From Desulfococcaceae bacterium HSG9 (lineage in GTDB: Bacteria > Desulfobacterota > Desulfobacteria > Desulfobacterales > JAUCGF01): a stretch of 47,283 bases of DNA. Below are positions 34,439 through 42,600 of this stretch, one piece after another (the first letter of the stretch is position 1; each line of letters begins with the position of its first letter). The notes under the pieces were generated by a model. That model had not been told where the DNA came from. It searched no databases and worked only from the letters and a program-made list of their open reading frames with translations. A program made the position numbers and the translations under genes. The stretch covers positions 1-47,283 of the forward strand of contig JAUCGF010000116.1 of assembly GCA_030378005.1 (NCBI GenBank), given 5' to 3'.

Positions 34439-37276
34439 CTAATTCGCTATTTCCGCCACAGACACCGAACTCTCGTTCAAGATCATATCCGGCTGGCCGG
34501 TGAGTGTGGCGTGAATGACCCGGCCTAAAAACAGTTGCGATCCATCCGCAGAAGAAGACAGAATATCTTCCGTTTTAAAACGGACGCGATTGGCGCCGGT
34601 TCCCGCAGTTCTGGCAAGCTCGATAACCAGAGCGGCCAATTTTTCCCTGCCTGCGGTATCCGCATCTTCAAAGCGCTCAAAGCGCGGTGCGCCGGCAAGC
34701 CCTTCAATAAGGAATCCGCCTTCATGGTCCGGATTGATGCGTATATGGCGTCGAATAACGACATCGCTTGTTATCGCGCCGATGGCATTGGCGACATCCG
34801 CATCTTTCGGTATGATCGCCTCCGCACCCAAGGCTTCAGCCGCTTTGGGAAGGAAAAAATGGATAGGCGCGCCGATTCCCACAATCGGCCGTTTCAGGTC
34901 GATTCGCACGGCATATTGATCATTGCCGCCTGAAAGCATATTTTTAACTAAAGTCTGACATACAGGGCAGGTGTGCAATGCCTGAGGGTCGGTTTCACCA
35001 TCCAGTTGTCGTTTCAAAATTTCCAGAGCCAAACGCTCCACGCCTGTTTTCAGAAGACGTTCAGCCATAACGCCTGCTTCTGTTTTTGTCAATCTGGCGA
35101 ACATGTCGCAGTATGCCGCCGCGGCATCTTTATCCCATCGTTCAAAGCGGCCGGTGACGCAGAGCAAATCGGTAAGAGTCAAACCGCATCGCTGAATGAT
35201 ATGGTTTTCCTCCAAACGGGCAAGTTCCAAGCCGCTTTCAAATAATACATCCAATCGTTTGACCAATTCATCAACAGAATAAGGCCTGGTTGTTAAATGC
35301 GACACGACAGCTTTCTCTTTGGAAGTCAGTTCCAGGATGTCCGCAACGCCCGTAAGGGCCAGTATCTGCATCGGTTTTGTAGAAACGGTATAACGGTCTA
35401 TGCGCATATCAAGGTAGGACAAGGCCCTGTTCGCACCGGGGTACTGAGCACCCATCCAGGCGATAGGCGCCACCCGTCGGGGTCCTATGGAGAAACATCC
35501 TTTTTCCCAATGTATCAGACTGTCGCCCCCCAATCCGGCGGTGCGTATCTCCAATGCTTTGACGTGGGTTTTTTGTCCGCCCACATCGGAACCGCTTTCG
35601 CACACAGATACAGCGCCATCAGCCAAGGCCGCGGTGTCCGTTGTGGTTCCGCCCATGTCCGCCACCAGAGCATCTTTCAATCCGGTAAGATGGCGCGCGC
35701 CGGCAACACTGGCGGCCGGGCCGGAAAGAACCGTTTCCACAGGTCTTTCTTTGGCCATGTCAGCGCTCATCAGCGTACCATCGCCTTTGACAACAACGAT
35801 GGGCGCGATAATTCCCAAGCTGCCCAGCACCTTTTCCAGCTCTGAAATCAGTTTGGCCAGTTTTGGAAGGATTCGAGCGTTCAACATGGCCGTGTAAGCG
35901 CGCGTTTTGAAGTTCAGAATCCCTGACAGCTCGTGGCCGCAGGTGACTGACAAACCGGTTTCTTCCCGAATAATCCGTTTGACCGTCATTTCATGGGCCG
36001 GATTGACCGCCCCGGCGTATCCGGAAACGGCAAAAGCCTTGACCTTGTCCTCTTTGATCATCTTCCGCACCGTCAGTTTCACCTCGGTTTCATTGACGGG
36101 ACAAATTTCCACGCCTGATATTTCGAGCTGGCCTGAGACTGCTGCCTTAGGTGTATGAGAGATTTCATCCGAATCAAGACGACCGTAAGCGGGCATGATA
36201 ATCATCCCCACTTTTTGGCCTTCGCCTTCCACAATAGCGTTGGTGGCCAGGGTGGTTGACAATGCCGCCATTTCCACGCGGCCGAGCAGGTCTTGATCCA
36301 GTTTGGCCAATGCCTCATGGATGCCCAAAGTGAAATCCCATTTGGTGGTCAACGCTTTGCTTTTGCAGAGCGTTTTTCGGCCGGCGAGATCATAAATGAC
36401 CGTGTCGGTATAAGTTCCGCCGGCATCGATGCCCAATCCGATTTTCAGACGCCGGTCGCCATCTGTCTCTTGGGTGCGGTCTTCGATTACCGTTACATCA
36501 GGATTTTCGATGGATTTTTTATTTTCGCTCCAAACCGGATTGGCTGTGAGTGCGGAGCGCAGCGCATCAAATACGATCACATGCTCCGGCGGCACGACCA
36601 AAATTTCCGCTGTGGTTTCGGAAGCGGCTAATAGCTGTTTAATCAATCCGTGATCGCCATCAATTTTTTCATATTTCCAGCCGTATTCTTCCGCCATTTC
36701 CTGAGCGTAGGCTTCATATTTGGGGGAAATTTTGGCTCCGGTCTCGATGAAAGCGGCTCTTTGGTAATTTTTCTGCCAGGCGTTAAGAAATCGAAACGTC
36801 TCGTCAGCCGTGTCTTTGTCGTAGTTTTCCACCATCTGATCATAATTCAACCGCTCTTCACCATAATAAGCGGTCAGTTTCCTCTGATTCATGGGTTCGG
36901 TTTTTTCATCATACCATCCGGCGGAAATGTAATAAGTGCCCGGATATTTTTTAAATTGCTTGCGGTAGGCCGCATCACCGCCGAGGAAAAGAGCGATGCA
37001 ATCATGCACTTTCGGTATGGCCAAAGGAACGTTGCGGGCTTTCACACCGACCGCCCCGCGACCGCATACACCGTACCCTATCACAATACGGTCACATTTG
37101 CCGGAAGCGGATACCGTATCGATGGCTTCCTGAAGTTTTTCCCGAAGAAGATTCGGGCGGTCGTGCAAACCTCCTTCTAAAAATTTGACACCCATATCCA
37201 TGCCCAGCTTTTTCGCGGTGAATTTGATGTCATGCGCCAATACGGCGCAAGCGATAATGTATGGTTTTGGGTTCAT
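34439..37276 (-). CDS. DUF1638-hydantoinase/oxoprolinase-like fusion protein
   Basis: 945 residues. The N-terminal third (about 1-235: IACAVLAHDIKFTAKKLG, RIVIGYGVCGRG, KVHDCIALFLGG) fits DUF1638. The remainder is a HyuA-type ATPase of the actin-like fold: phosphate-1 motif GIDAGGTYTDTVIYD (near residue 284), LSTTLATNAIVEG, and the second nucleotide site VADMGGTTTDTAAL (near 542). HyuA-type domains either hydrolyse cyclic amides or act as ATP-dependent activators; I recall DUF1638 near corrinoid methyltransfer genes but cannot confirm that here. The gene is GC-richer than the polymer genes, faces the opposite way and seems unrelated to them. It stands alone; no HyuB partner is adjacent. Confidence 0.85.
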   Translation of the reverse strand: MNPKPYIIACAVLAHDIKFTAKKLGMDMGVKFLEGGLHDRPNLLREKLQEAIDTVSASGKCDRIVIGYGVCGRGAVGVKARNVPLAIPKVHDCIALFLGGDAAYRKQFKKYPGTYYISAGWYDEKTEPMNQRKLTAYYGEERLNYDQMVENYDKDTADETFRFLNAWQKNYQRAAFIETGAKISPKYEAYAQEMAEEYGWKYEKIDGDHGLIKQLLAASETTAEILVVPPEHVIVFDALRSALTANPVWSENKKSIENPDVTVIEDRTQETDGDRRLKIGLGIDAGGTYTDTVIYDLAGRKTLCKSKALTTKWDFTLGIHEALAKLDQDLLGRVEMAALSTTLATNAIVEGEGQKVGMIIMPAYGRLDSDEISHTPKAAVSGQLEISGVEICPVNETEVKLTVRKMIKEDKVKAFAVSGYAGAVNPAHEMTVKRIIREETGLSVTCGHELSGILNFKTRAYTAMLNARILPKLAKLISELEKVLGSLGIIAPIVVVKGDGTLMSADMAKERPVETVLSGPAASVAGARHLTGLKDALVADMGGTTTDTAALADGAVSVCESGSDVGGQKTHVKALEIRTAGLGGDSLIHWEKGCFSIGPRRVAPIAWMGAQYPGANRALSYLDMRIDRYTVSTKPMQILALTGVADILELTSKEKAVVSHLTTRPYSVDELVKRLDVLFESGLELARLEENHIIQRCGLTLTDLLCVTGRFERWDKDAAAAYCDMFARLTKTEAGVMAERLLKTGVERLALEILKRQLDGETDPQALHTCPVCQTLVKNMLSGGNDQYAVRIDLKRPIVGIGAPIHFFLPKAAEALGAEAIIPKDADVANAIGAITSDVVIRRHIRINPDHEGGFLIEGLAGAPRFERFEDADTAGREKLAALVIELARTAGTGANRVRFKTEDILSSSADGSQLFLGRVIHATLTGQPDMILNESSVSVAEIAN

Positions 37277-37390
37277 TTGTAATCACCAACGCGGGCTTCA
37301 AAGTAATGCTATTTCATTCGATTGTCTTAAACGCCAGTCCTTTTTACACACGTTTGTACATGATTATTGCGGCCTCGTCAATAGTCCAGC

Positions 37391-37574
37391 AATTCTAATT
37401 ATGAAAATAACTGTATGACAGAACAGATTTTGCAGTCAGAAAAATCGTCTGAAAATCAAAATTCCGTCCGTTTTTCATGTAAATCCATCTTTTGTAAGAA
37501 AAAAATATTACTTTCGGCTCTGAATCTTCAATCTGAAGTCCCTTGTTTAAAGGAAAATCGCCATAATTAGAATT
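37391..37574. repeat. 184-base element with 13-bp perfect inverted ends
   Basis: AATTCTAATTATG near 37391 is repeated in inverted form as CATAATTAGAATT near 37562. The interior is AT-rich and noncoding. The shape is that of a MITE or other foldback element; no flanking target duplication was clear. Confidence 0.4.
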
Positions 37575-37583
37575 ACTGAGCAG

Positions 37584-37686
37584 GGAGTGCAAAAATTAAG
37601 CGGAATGGTTTTTTGCCGGGCTCGAATCCGTAAGCTTCTCCGGGTGCCGGATGCAATAAATCGTTGAGCTAAATTTTTACACTCCT
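37584..37686. repeat. About 103-base element with imperfect inverted ends
   Basis: The left end GGAGTGCAAAAATTAAGC pairs with the right end GAGCTAAATTTTTACACTCC with a few mismatches. The interior carries a GC-rich hairpin-capable stretch around CCGGGCTCGAATCC. The GGAGTGC start recurs at two palindromes near 39.7 and 41.4 kb, so this may be one member of a dispersed family. Confidence 0.45.
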
Positions 37687-37714
37687 GAACTTTCCATCTA
37701 CTGATTATACCTGA

Positions 37715-37849
37715 GCCTGCAACACCGCCGCCTTTTTACCAGCTTCGGATAATCGCCAGGCCGCATCGCGCATTTTAAGCAGACTTACATCACCGGCATT
37801 GACAAATTGAATGGCATGTACCTCACAAAAACGGACAGATTATGATAGA
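37715..37849 (-). pseudogene. Decayed C-terminal coding remnant
   Basis: On the minus strand 44 codons read like real protein (VHAIQFVNAGDVSLLKMRD, then AWRLSEAGKKAAVLQAQV) and stop at TAA 37715-37717. Upstream the frame closes at once and no start fits, so this is probably the tail of a gene that followed the radical SAM gene and lost its front. I do not recognise the family. Confidence 0.35.
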
Positions 37850-37935
37850 GATCAATGGTCAGAACCGCGGGAGGCGGTGAATGCCTCCCCAAGAGTTGGT
37901 GGCTCCCCATATTCCTTAATCAGTTTAATTCGTTC

Positions 37936-38565
37936 TCATGCCGACCGCTTAAATCCGGCCGTATTTACAATCTCAGCCAGTTCCCGCCCCGGAATGCCGG
38001 CAAGAAGCACTTCCCTGTCATGTAAATGCAGTTCCACAGCACGCCGTGGCTGACAATAATGTTTTTCTATCACGTTTGCATACCGTTCCGTTAATAAATG
38101 CAAACCCTGATTGGCGGAGCCGCGCAAGCTTAAACCGTCATTGAGCGTTTCAATATAAGGGCCGTCGATCAGCAAATCGATCATATTCAGCAACTTGGCA
38201 ATCTCTTTTTTATCCGCAGCAAGCTGTCGCAGTTCATCTGAATGATAACCGGTATAAACAATAACGCCCAAATCACGCCTGCTTTTGATCTTTTCAAGAA
38301 GTGACCCAAGCGCATCGGCCTGTGAAAAAGGCTCGCCTCCGCTGACAGTCAGGCCTTCTATATTCGGCGTTGCGATGATTTGCTGACTCAAAGCCTCAAT
38401 CGCAATCAGCGAACCGCCCTCTTCAGACTGCGCCGCCGGTGTCATGCAACCGGCACAGCTTTGCGGGCAGCCTTGCACCCACACGGCAAAACGGGTGTAT
38501 GGGCCGAGGGCGCGGGTTTGGGGCAGTGAAGCGTAGAGGCGGATGTTTTTATTATTAAATTCCAA
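37936..38565 (-). CDS. NrdG-like radical SAM activating enzyme (4Fe-4S single cluster)
   Basis: 209 residues. A Cys33-x3-Cys37-x2-Cys40 motif in QGCPQSCAGC binds the 4Fe-4S cluster that cleaves S-adenosylmethionine; SGGEPF follows near residue 78, and GVIVYTGY later. Such small enzymes install a glycyl radical on a partner, classically anaerobic ribonucleotide reductase, but no glycyl-radical enzyme lies in the window. The only possible start is TTG 38565, since an in-frame stop lies two codons upstream. A 17-base motif 17 bases before the start also occurs before the DUF499 gene. In this accessory setting it may serve a conflict system rather than ribonucleotide reduction; that is inference. 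Confidence 0.82.
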   Translation of the reverse strand: MEFNNKNIRLYASLPQTRALGPYTRFAVWVQGCPQSCAGCMTPAAQSEEGGSLIAIEALSQQIIATPNIEGLTVSGGEPFSQADALGSLLEKIKSRRDLGVIVYTGYHSDELRQLAADKKEIAKLLNMIDLLIDGPYIETLNDGLSLRGSANQGLHLLTERYANVIEKHYCQPRRAVELHLHDREVLLAGIPGRELAEIVNTAGFKRSA

Positions 38566-38581
38566 ATCTCAATAACTCGTC

Positions 38582-38598
38582 AGTTACAAGTTTTAAGT
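38582..38598 (-). repeat. 17-base motif shared with 42795-42811
   Basis: On the minus strand ACTTAAAACTTGTAACT lies 17 bases upstream of the radical SAM start. An identical copy on the plus strand lies 23 bases upstream of the DUF499 start. Same orientation relative to the gene in both cases. It may be an operator, or a low-complexity repeat common to gene starts in this genome. Confidence 0.5.
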
Positions 38599-38743
38599 GT
38601 GAAGTTTCAAGTTATTTTGTAACAACCTGAATTCATTGAAACTAACAAAAGATATGTCATATTTTCATTTTAAATGATTTCAATAATTTACAAGAGCTTA
38701 TGATTGACGAGTCAATAATGTATCTTTTATCGTACTCACCTGT

Positions 38744-39658
38744 TCAGGCTTCGAAAATCTCTTCAATGGTTTCGGCAGATAAAAGACGCTCGCTCCAATC
38801 CAAAAGTTTCTCGGTATCGGCCTCATTGATTTTTTTCATCACCCATTCAGGGTAATCACCGAAGCGTGTTTTGATCAGATGTGAAATGATCTGTTGCTCA
38901 CCCTTCTTAATACCTCTTCGTTCTATGCTTGTAACATACCGCATTTTATTTTCCTCCTTATATTCAGAAATTTCTTTTTCAAATAGCAGTTCCAGTTTTC
39001 CCGGCAAAATCATCAGCCAGTCAATAAATCGCCACAATTCCAGAATGTCTTTTTTGGAATAACCGCGTTCATACATCATTTTGACCAGATTCACTTTCCA
39101 ACGCAGACGGCTTTGCGGATTTTTATTCGTCTCCATAGCTTTCAGATGCGCCATGACAACAATTGCAAACGGGCTTGGATTGTTTTGCAGTTCTTCAAAA
39201 CGCTCTTTATAATCCAAGAGCTTTACAATGGGAAACTTCAACCGCACCTCACATCCGAACAGTTTATAACCATACTGCCCAGGCCGCCAGTTTTTACGGT
39301 TATCAGTTAAAATTGCAAGACTGGCGACTTTGTAGCCATAATTGTCAAACAACCGGTAGTTGTAAACATACATGCGTTTGCGAAACCCGGTTTCGGACTG
39401 CCCCTGCACTTCGATATGCGCCAAAACAAAGGCTTCTTTGCCATCCAGCAGCGTGATACGAGCCAGCTTATCCACGACGCGGCGGCCTGTTTCAGCGTCG
39501 CGCGCAACTTTTTGGAGTTCTTTGTCCATAAACGTGTATCCAGCGGACCAATCAATTTTGCCATGCGCTTTGGGAAAGAAAAAGGCCATAAACTCCTCGA
39601 AATAAATTTCTATTATTTCCTTCCAGGGGCTGTCGTAGTCGGGGTTTTGTTTTGTCAT
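38744..39658 (-). CDS. Rpn/PD-(D/E)XK nuclease family transposase-like protein
   Basis: 304 residues from Met at 39658 (MTKQNPDYDSPWKEII); a start eight codons further up is possible. The nuclease core is visible as VDKLARITLLDGKE followed by AHIEVQGQSE (E-x-Q motif) and KRMYVYNYRLFD, the pattern of the Rpn and related cytosolic PD-(D/E)XK proteins. The C-terminal half carries RRGIKKGEQQIISHLIKTRFG. Related proteins occur in many copies in large environmental genomes and promote recombination or act in conflict systems. It lies between the radical SAM and SUMF genes but with gaps on both sides, so it is probably an independent insertion. Confidence 0.8.
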   Translation of the reverse strand: MTKQNPDYDSPWKEIIEIYFEEFMAFFFPKAHGKIDWSAGYTFMDKELQKVARDAETGRRVVDKLARITLLDGKEAFVLAHIEVQGQSETGFRKRMYVYNYRLFDNYGYKVASLAILTDNRKNWRPGQYGYKLFGCEVRLKFPIVKLLDYKERFEELQNNPSPFAIVVMAHLKAMETNKNPQSRLRWKVNLVKMMYERGYSKKDILELWRFIDWLMILPGKLELLFEKEISEYKEENKMRYVTSIERRGIKKGEQQIISHLIKTRFGDYPEWVMKKINEADTEKLLDWSERLLSAETIEEIFEA

Positions 39659-39717
39659 GGTTTTCCTTATATTCGGATGCATCCTTAATGAGCGGTTTAC
39701 ACTTTAAAGCCGGAGTG

Positions 39718-39734
39718 CCAAACTTACAGTTTGG
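39718..39734. repeat. Perfect hairpin downstream of the SUMF gene
   Basis: CCAAACT-TAC-AGTTTGG, a 7-bp stem with a 3-base loop, lies about 42 bases past the SUMF stop. It starts with GGAGTG like other palindromes here. It could be a terminator, a dispersed repeat, or the hairpin that often follows a retroelement variable region. Confidence 0.55.
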
Positions 39735-39775
39735 TAATCACAAACGAGGCTTCCTGCTTGCTTCCCTGCCGGGCA

Positions 39776-39905
39776 TTACTGACCTGGGAGCAAGACAAGC
39801 CGGAACCCGCGGTCGCCGTCCCGGCGGTCAGGGGCACCCCCGCCGCGGGCCGCTGGCCGGCACCGCCCGGCCGAGCAGCCCCAGGACCCGCCACGGAGCA
39901 CCCGG
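39776..39905 (-). other. Putative diversity-generating-retroelement variable region
   Basis: The coding strand from the RGGSW codons to GFR is strikingly poor in adenine: of the 75 bases after TGG I count 4 A, 5 T and 66 G or C. Positions that are usually Asn (AAC) in template repeats are Gly, Cys, Ser, Ala, Arg or Asp here, while the fixed frame residues are kept. This is what adenine-directed mutagenesis leaves. No template repeat or reverse transcriptase is in the window. Confidence 0.6.
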
Positions 39906-41176
39906 AGCGCGCCAGATGAAGCCTCCTGCGGATCTGTAACCGATTCCGACGGATAATCGCCATACCAATCCTGGCACCACTCCCACACATTGCCATGCAT
40001 ATTATACAAGCCCCAGGCGTTTGGTGCAAAGCTGTCCGCTGGAACAGTTCGCTCACGATACACTCCTTTAGGGCATCCTTCCAACGGAGAATTGCCATCA
40101 TAATTGGCTTGGTCCGTTGACAGACAGTTACCAAAAGCGAAAAGGGTCAAGGTTCCCGCACGACAGGCGTACTCCCACTCCGCTTCGGTAGGTAAACGAT
40201 AAGCTTGTTTTTCTTTTGCACTCAACCATTTGATAAACGCCTGGACATCGTTCCAAGAGATCCAGGTTACCGGATGATCATCCGTTTGCTTAAAACTAGG
40301 ATGATTCCAATAAATATCCTTTTGTTTTTTGAAATCTTTGCCTGTCCAGGTGTAAGTGCCGCCTTCGGTTTCCGCCTGACTTTTATACCCGCTTTTGGCA
40401 AACTTACGCCATTGGCCGACCGTTACCGCCGCGGACTGCAAATAAAACCCCTGAATCAGCGTAACCTTATGCTGAATTTCATCATCTTCTCGTCCCGGTT
40501 CATCCTCAGGGCTTCCCATGATGAATGTTCCCGGCGCAATATAAACGAATTTCATGCCCAGACTGTTTTCAAAAGTTGATGATAATTTTATTTCTCCTGT
40601 GATTCTAATTGCTTTATCCGGGGCGTACACAAGCTCAATCAATTCCAAAACCGCCCGTTCATCCTCCGCTTGCAACCGCGCATAAACCGGATGTTTGCGT
40701 CCTGACTCATAGATTGCGCGGGCCAGATCTCTTTCCGCATTGATTTGGGTTGACACCAATTCGGTTACAAACGGCTCTGCCCATTTTTGCCATAAAATTT
40801 TCACAGGAAAAACACCGGTATTGATGTCATATTTATTTTTTAGTAATTCGGCCTGTCCTGCGAGTACCGGTTTGTGATCCGTTATGCGTTTTTGGAACTC
40901 TTCAACGGTTTCAAACGCATCCCGTTTTAAATCTGGCACAGGTGTATTTTCGGAATACACAGATTCGGCCGCTTGAGGTGTGATTTTATGCGGTTTTTCA
41001 GGCTCGGCATTCGATGTTGTGCCGGCTAGGATTCTGTGCCAATTGCGCTTGGCAATCTTCAAGTGTTGCTCTTCTTCGGGCGGCGTGCCGCCCACATATA
41101 TTTTGAACTCCCAGGAACATTGGGAGCAGAAGGTTTCGTTGTTTTTACAATTTTCATTGCATATCGGGCATTTCAT
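39776..41176 (-). CDS. Zinc-ribbon SUMF1/formylglycine-enzyme-like protein, probable DGR target
   Basis: 466 residues. The N-terminal zinc ribbon has Cys3, Cys6, Cys17 and Cys20; a linker region (about 45-205) follows, then a sulfatase-modifying-factor domain with SLGMKFVYIAPGTFIMG, AVTVGQWRKF, YRLPTEAEWEYACRAG, NMHGNVWEW and RVLRGGSW. These C-type-lectin-like domains include true formylglycine enzymes and many binding proteins. The last 40 residues fit RGGSW-x3-A-x2-CR-x-A-x-R-x4-P-x2-R-x4-GFR, the frame of a retroelement-diversified ligand-binding surface, so it is more likely a display protein than an enzyme. The DNA of that tail is extremely GC-rich compared with the rest of the gene. No signal peptide is seen. 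Confidence 0.88.
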   Translation of the reverse strand: MKCPICNENCKNNETFCSQCSWEFKIYVGGTPPEEEQHLKIAKRNWHRILAGTTSNAEPEKPHKITPQAAESVYSENTPVPDLKRDAFETVEEFQKRITDHKPVLAGQAELLKNKYDINTGVFPVKILWQKWAEPFVTELVSTQINAERDLARAIYESGRKHPVYARLQAEDERAVLELIELVYAPDKAIRITGEIKLSSTFENSLGMKFVYIAPGTFIMGSPEDEPGREDDEIQHKVTLIQGFYLQSAAVTVGQWRKFAKSGYKSQAETEGGTYTWTGKDFKKQKDIYWNHPSFKQTDDHPVTWISWNDVQAFIKWLSAKEKQAYRLPTEAEWEYACRAGTLTLFAFGNCLSTDQANYDGNSPLEGCPKGVYRERTVPADSFAPNAWGLYNMHGNVWEWCQDWYGDYPSESVTDPQEASSGALRVLRGGSWGCSAGRCRPAARGGGAPDRRDGDRGFRLVLLPGQ

Positions 41177-41211
41177 GTTTGAGTTCTTTTTTTAATTGTC
41201 AGAATCAACGC

Positions 41212-41381
41212 GTAGGGTGGGTATCGCCGGAATCAACCTGATGCAAAACCGATATTTTTGTCGGCGATGCCCACCATTTTTAAAAGCTGGTGGGCAAGGG
41301 TTATTTTTCTAAAGTAGGGTCAACTCCTCGCTTTCTTATCAGCCATCAACAACGTAAGAGGGGAAACCTTGCCCACCCTAC
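41212..41381. repeat. 170-base foldback element
   Basis: GTAGGGTGGGTATCGCCG (from 41212) pairs with CGGCGATGCCCACC (41261-41274). GGTGGGCAAGG (41288-41298) pairs with CCTTGCCCACC, and the outer GTAGGGTGGG also matches CCCACCCTAC at the right end (to 41381). It is a nested palindromic repeat of the kind dispersed in intergenic DNA, probably a nonautonomous element. Confidence 0.55.
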
Positions 41382-41394
41382 ATTTTATAGGAAT

Positions 41395-41437
41395 GCAAAC
41401 TTCAGTTTGCGTCATAGCGGCGCAAGCTGAAGCTTGC
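41395..41437. repeat. Two adjacent perfect palindromes
   Basis: GCAAACT-TC-AGTTTGC (41395-41410) and GCAAGCT-GA-AGCTTGC (41422-41437), each with a 7-bp stem. The second is followed by ACTCC, the inverted form of the GGAGTG that begins the hairpin at 39718 and the element at 37584. They lie just past the stop of the coiled-coil gene. Confidence 0.6.
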
Positions 41438-41459
41438 ACTCCAATTGGCATTTATCAAA

Positions 41460-42329
41460 TCATCCGCTTTTGTTCAACCGCCTGATTTTCAAAACCGTTT
41501 CCTCTTCGCTTTTTACCACGTCGCTCAACTTGCTGTCAAAAGAATTAAGCAGCACGTCAATCTGTTTTGAAATATCGGCAACACGGGCCATGCGGGCGTT
41601 CAAACCGGCATCCGTCAGGTTTTGCTGGGAATCGGGCGATGTGCGAATCGCATCGGCAGCCGCGGCATCAGCCGCGAAATGCGCCGTATAGATTTGACGG
41701 TTATTCTTTTCCGCATCCGTAGCCGTTTTCAATTCCTTTAAACAGGCATCCAATTTTTCAGTCACATCTTGAAAATCACGGTTTTTGCGGCGCAGTCTGA
41801 CCGCTTCTTTTTCCAGACGACGATCCGCTGTATCCCACGATTCATCAAGCGGGTCCGCCAATTGCCGGGAATGGGTGATGATGCGCTCAAAAGTGTCTGT
41901 CAGGCGTGTTTGCAACTCCCGCAGCATGGTTTGGAGCAGTTCCAGTTTAGCCTGCGCCGCTTCTTGTTCCTCCTTTAGACGCTCCGCCTTTTCCAGATCA
42001 AGCTCGGTTTTGCTTTGGAGCGCGGCGATTTCATCTTCAAGCGCGGCCATGTTTTCCGGTTTCAGGCGCTCTTCCAACGCTTTTAATTCCGCCAGGGTCG
42101 CCTCAAGCAGTTGCAATTGGGCGGATTCTTTTTTAAGCCGCTTTTCCTGTTCTGACAATTCGGCATATTGGCGTTTAAACGCCGCGGCTTGTGCGCTTAT
42201 CTTTTGCAGATTCCGCTTGGCGTTCTGAATATCCTGTTCAAATTCAGTCGCTTTAAATTCCGGATCGATATGCGGCAAGGCGCAGTCAAAAAAAGCGATG
42301 CATTGTTCTCCGATCTCCAGATATTCCAT
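41460..42329 (-). CDS. Coiled-coil protein of unknown function, possibly 5'-truncated
   Basis: 289 residues, nearly all helical. A short globular start (MEYLEIGEQCIAFFDC) is followed by heptad-rich coiled coil from about residue 30 to 190 (runs of E, K, L, Q and A), a break, and a last helical segment ending VKSEEETVLKIRRLN. I do not recognise a family. The start abuts the IS200-type remnant at 42331, and no ribosome-binding sequence lies before the ATG, so the native 5' end and promoter may have been lost on insertion. It could be a structural partner in the neighbouring accessory or defence genes. Confidence 0.55.
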   Translation of the reverse strand: MEYLEIGEQCIAFFDCALPHIDPEFKATEFEQDIQNAKRNLQKISAQAAAFKRQYAELSEQEKRLKKESAQLQLLEATLAELKALEERLKPENMAALEDEIAALQSKTELDLEKAERLKEEQEAAQAKLELLQTMLRELQTRLTDTFERIITHSRQLADPLDESWDTADRRLEKEAVRLRRKNRDFQDVTEKLDACLKELKTATDAEKNNRQIYTAHFAADAAAADAIRTSPDSQQNLTDAGLNARMARVADISKQIDVLLNSFDSKLSDVVKSEEETVLKIRRLNKSG

Positions 42330-42330
42330 A

Positions 42331-42582
42331 AAAAAGTTGCATGAAGGACATGCAATGCCTGATCATGTTCATTTGTGTTTAAGTATTCCTCCCAAATTCA
42401 GTGTTTCCAATACGATAGGTTATATTAAGGGTAAAAGTGCTATAAGAATACATAGAGAGTCGCTTCATACCAAACGGATGACAGGTTTAAGCTTTTGGGC
42501 AAAAGGTTGCTGTGTCGATACCGTAGGTCTTGATGAAGAAATTATCAAACGTTACATACGGGAGCAAGATAAAAACAGTTAA
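42331..42582 (+). pseudogene. IS200/IS605-type Y1 transposase remnant
   Basis: The C-terminal 83 residues of a Y1 (HUH) transposase: MPDHVHLCLSIPP with the His-x-His metal motif, GYIKGKSAI, FWAKGCCVDTVG and the catalytic Tyr region EEIIKRYIREQ. About the first 50-60 residues are missing, so it is inactive alone. The homology starts right against the coiled-coil gene start on the other strand. Three hairpins lie just downstream, the usual neighbourhood of such elements. Confidence 0.8.
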
Positions 42583-42600
42583 GAATATAAAAAATTAATC

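Larger units (their letters stand above)
37277..37935. other. Repeat-rich spacer without an intact gene
   Basis: A 659-base gap between two minus-strand genes. It contains two inverted-repeat elements and a decayed reading frame, each described separately. The remaining DNA (37277-37390 and 37850-37935) shows no coding character, RNA gene or promoter I would defend. Confidence 0.5.

Noticed and set aside
34515..37180. Several plus-strand ORFs of 70-180 codons
   Set aside because: They are antisense to the intact 945-residue hydantoinase-like gene and have no coding features of their own.
37610..37660. Possible tRNA T-arm (GGCTCGAATCC)
   Set aside because: No acceptor stem, anticodon arm or D-arm can be folded around it; it lies inside the inverted-repeat element.
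39652..39939. Plus-strand GC-rich ORF with many Arg, Gly and Pro
   Set aside because: It mirrors the GC-rich tail of the SUMF gene on the other strand; composition alone keeps it open.
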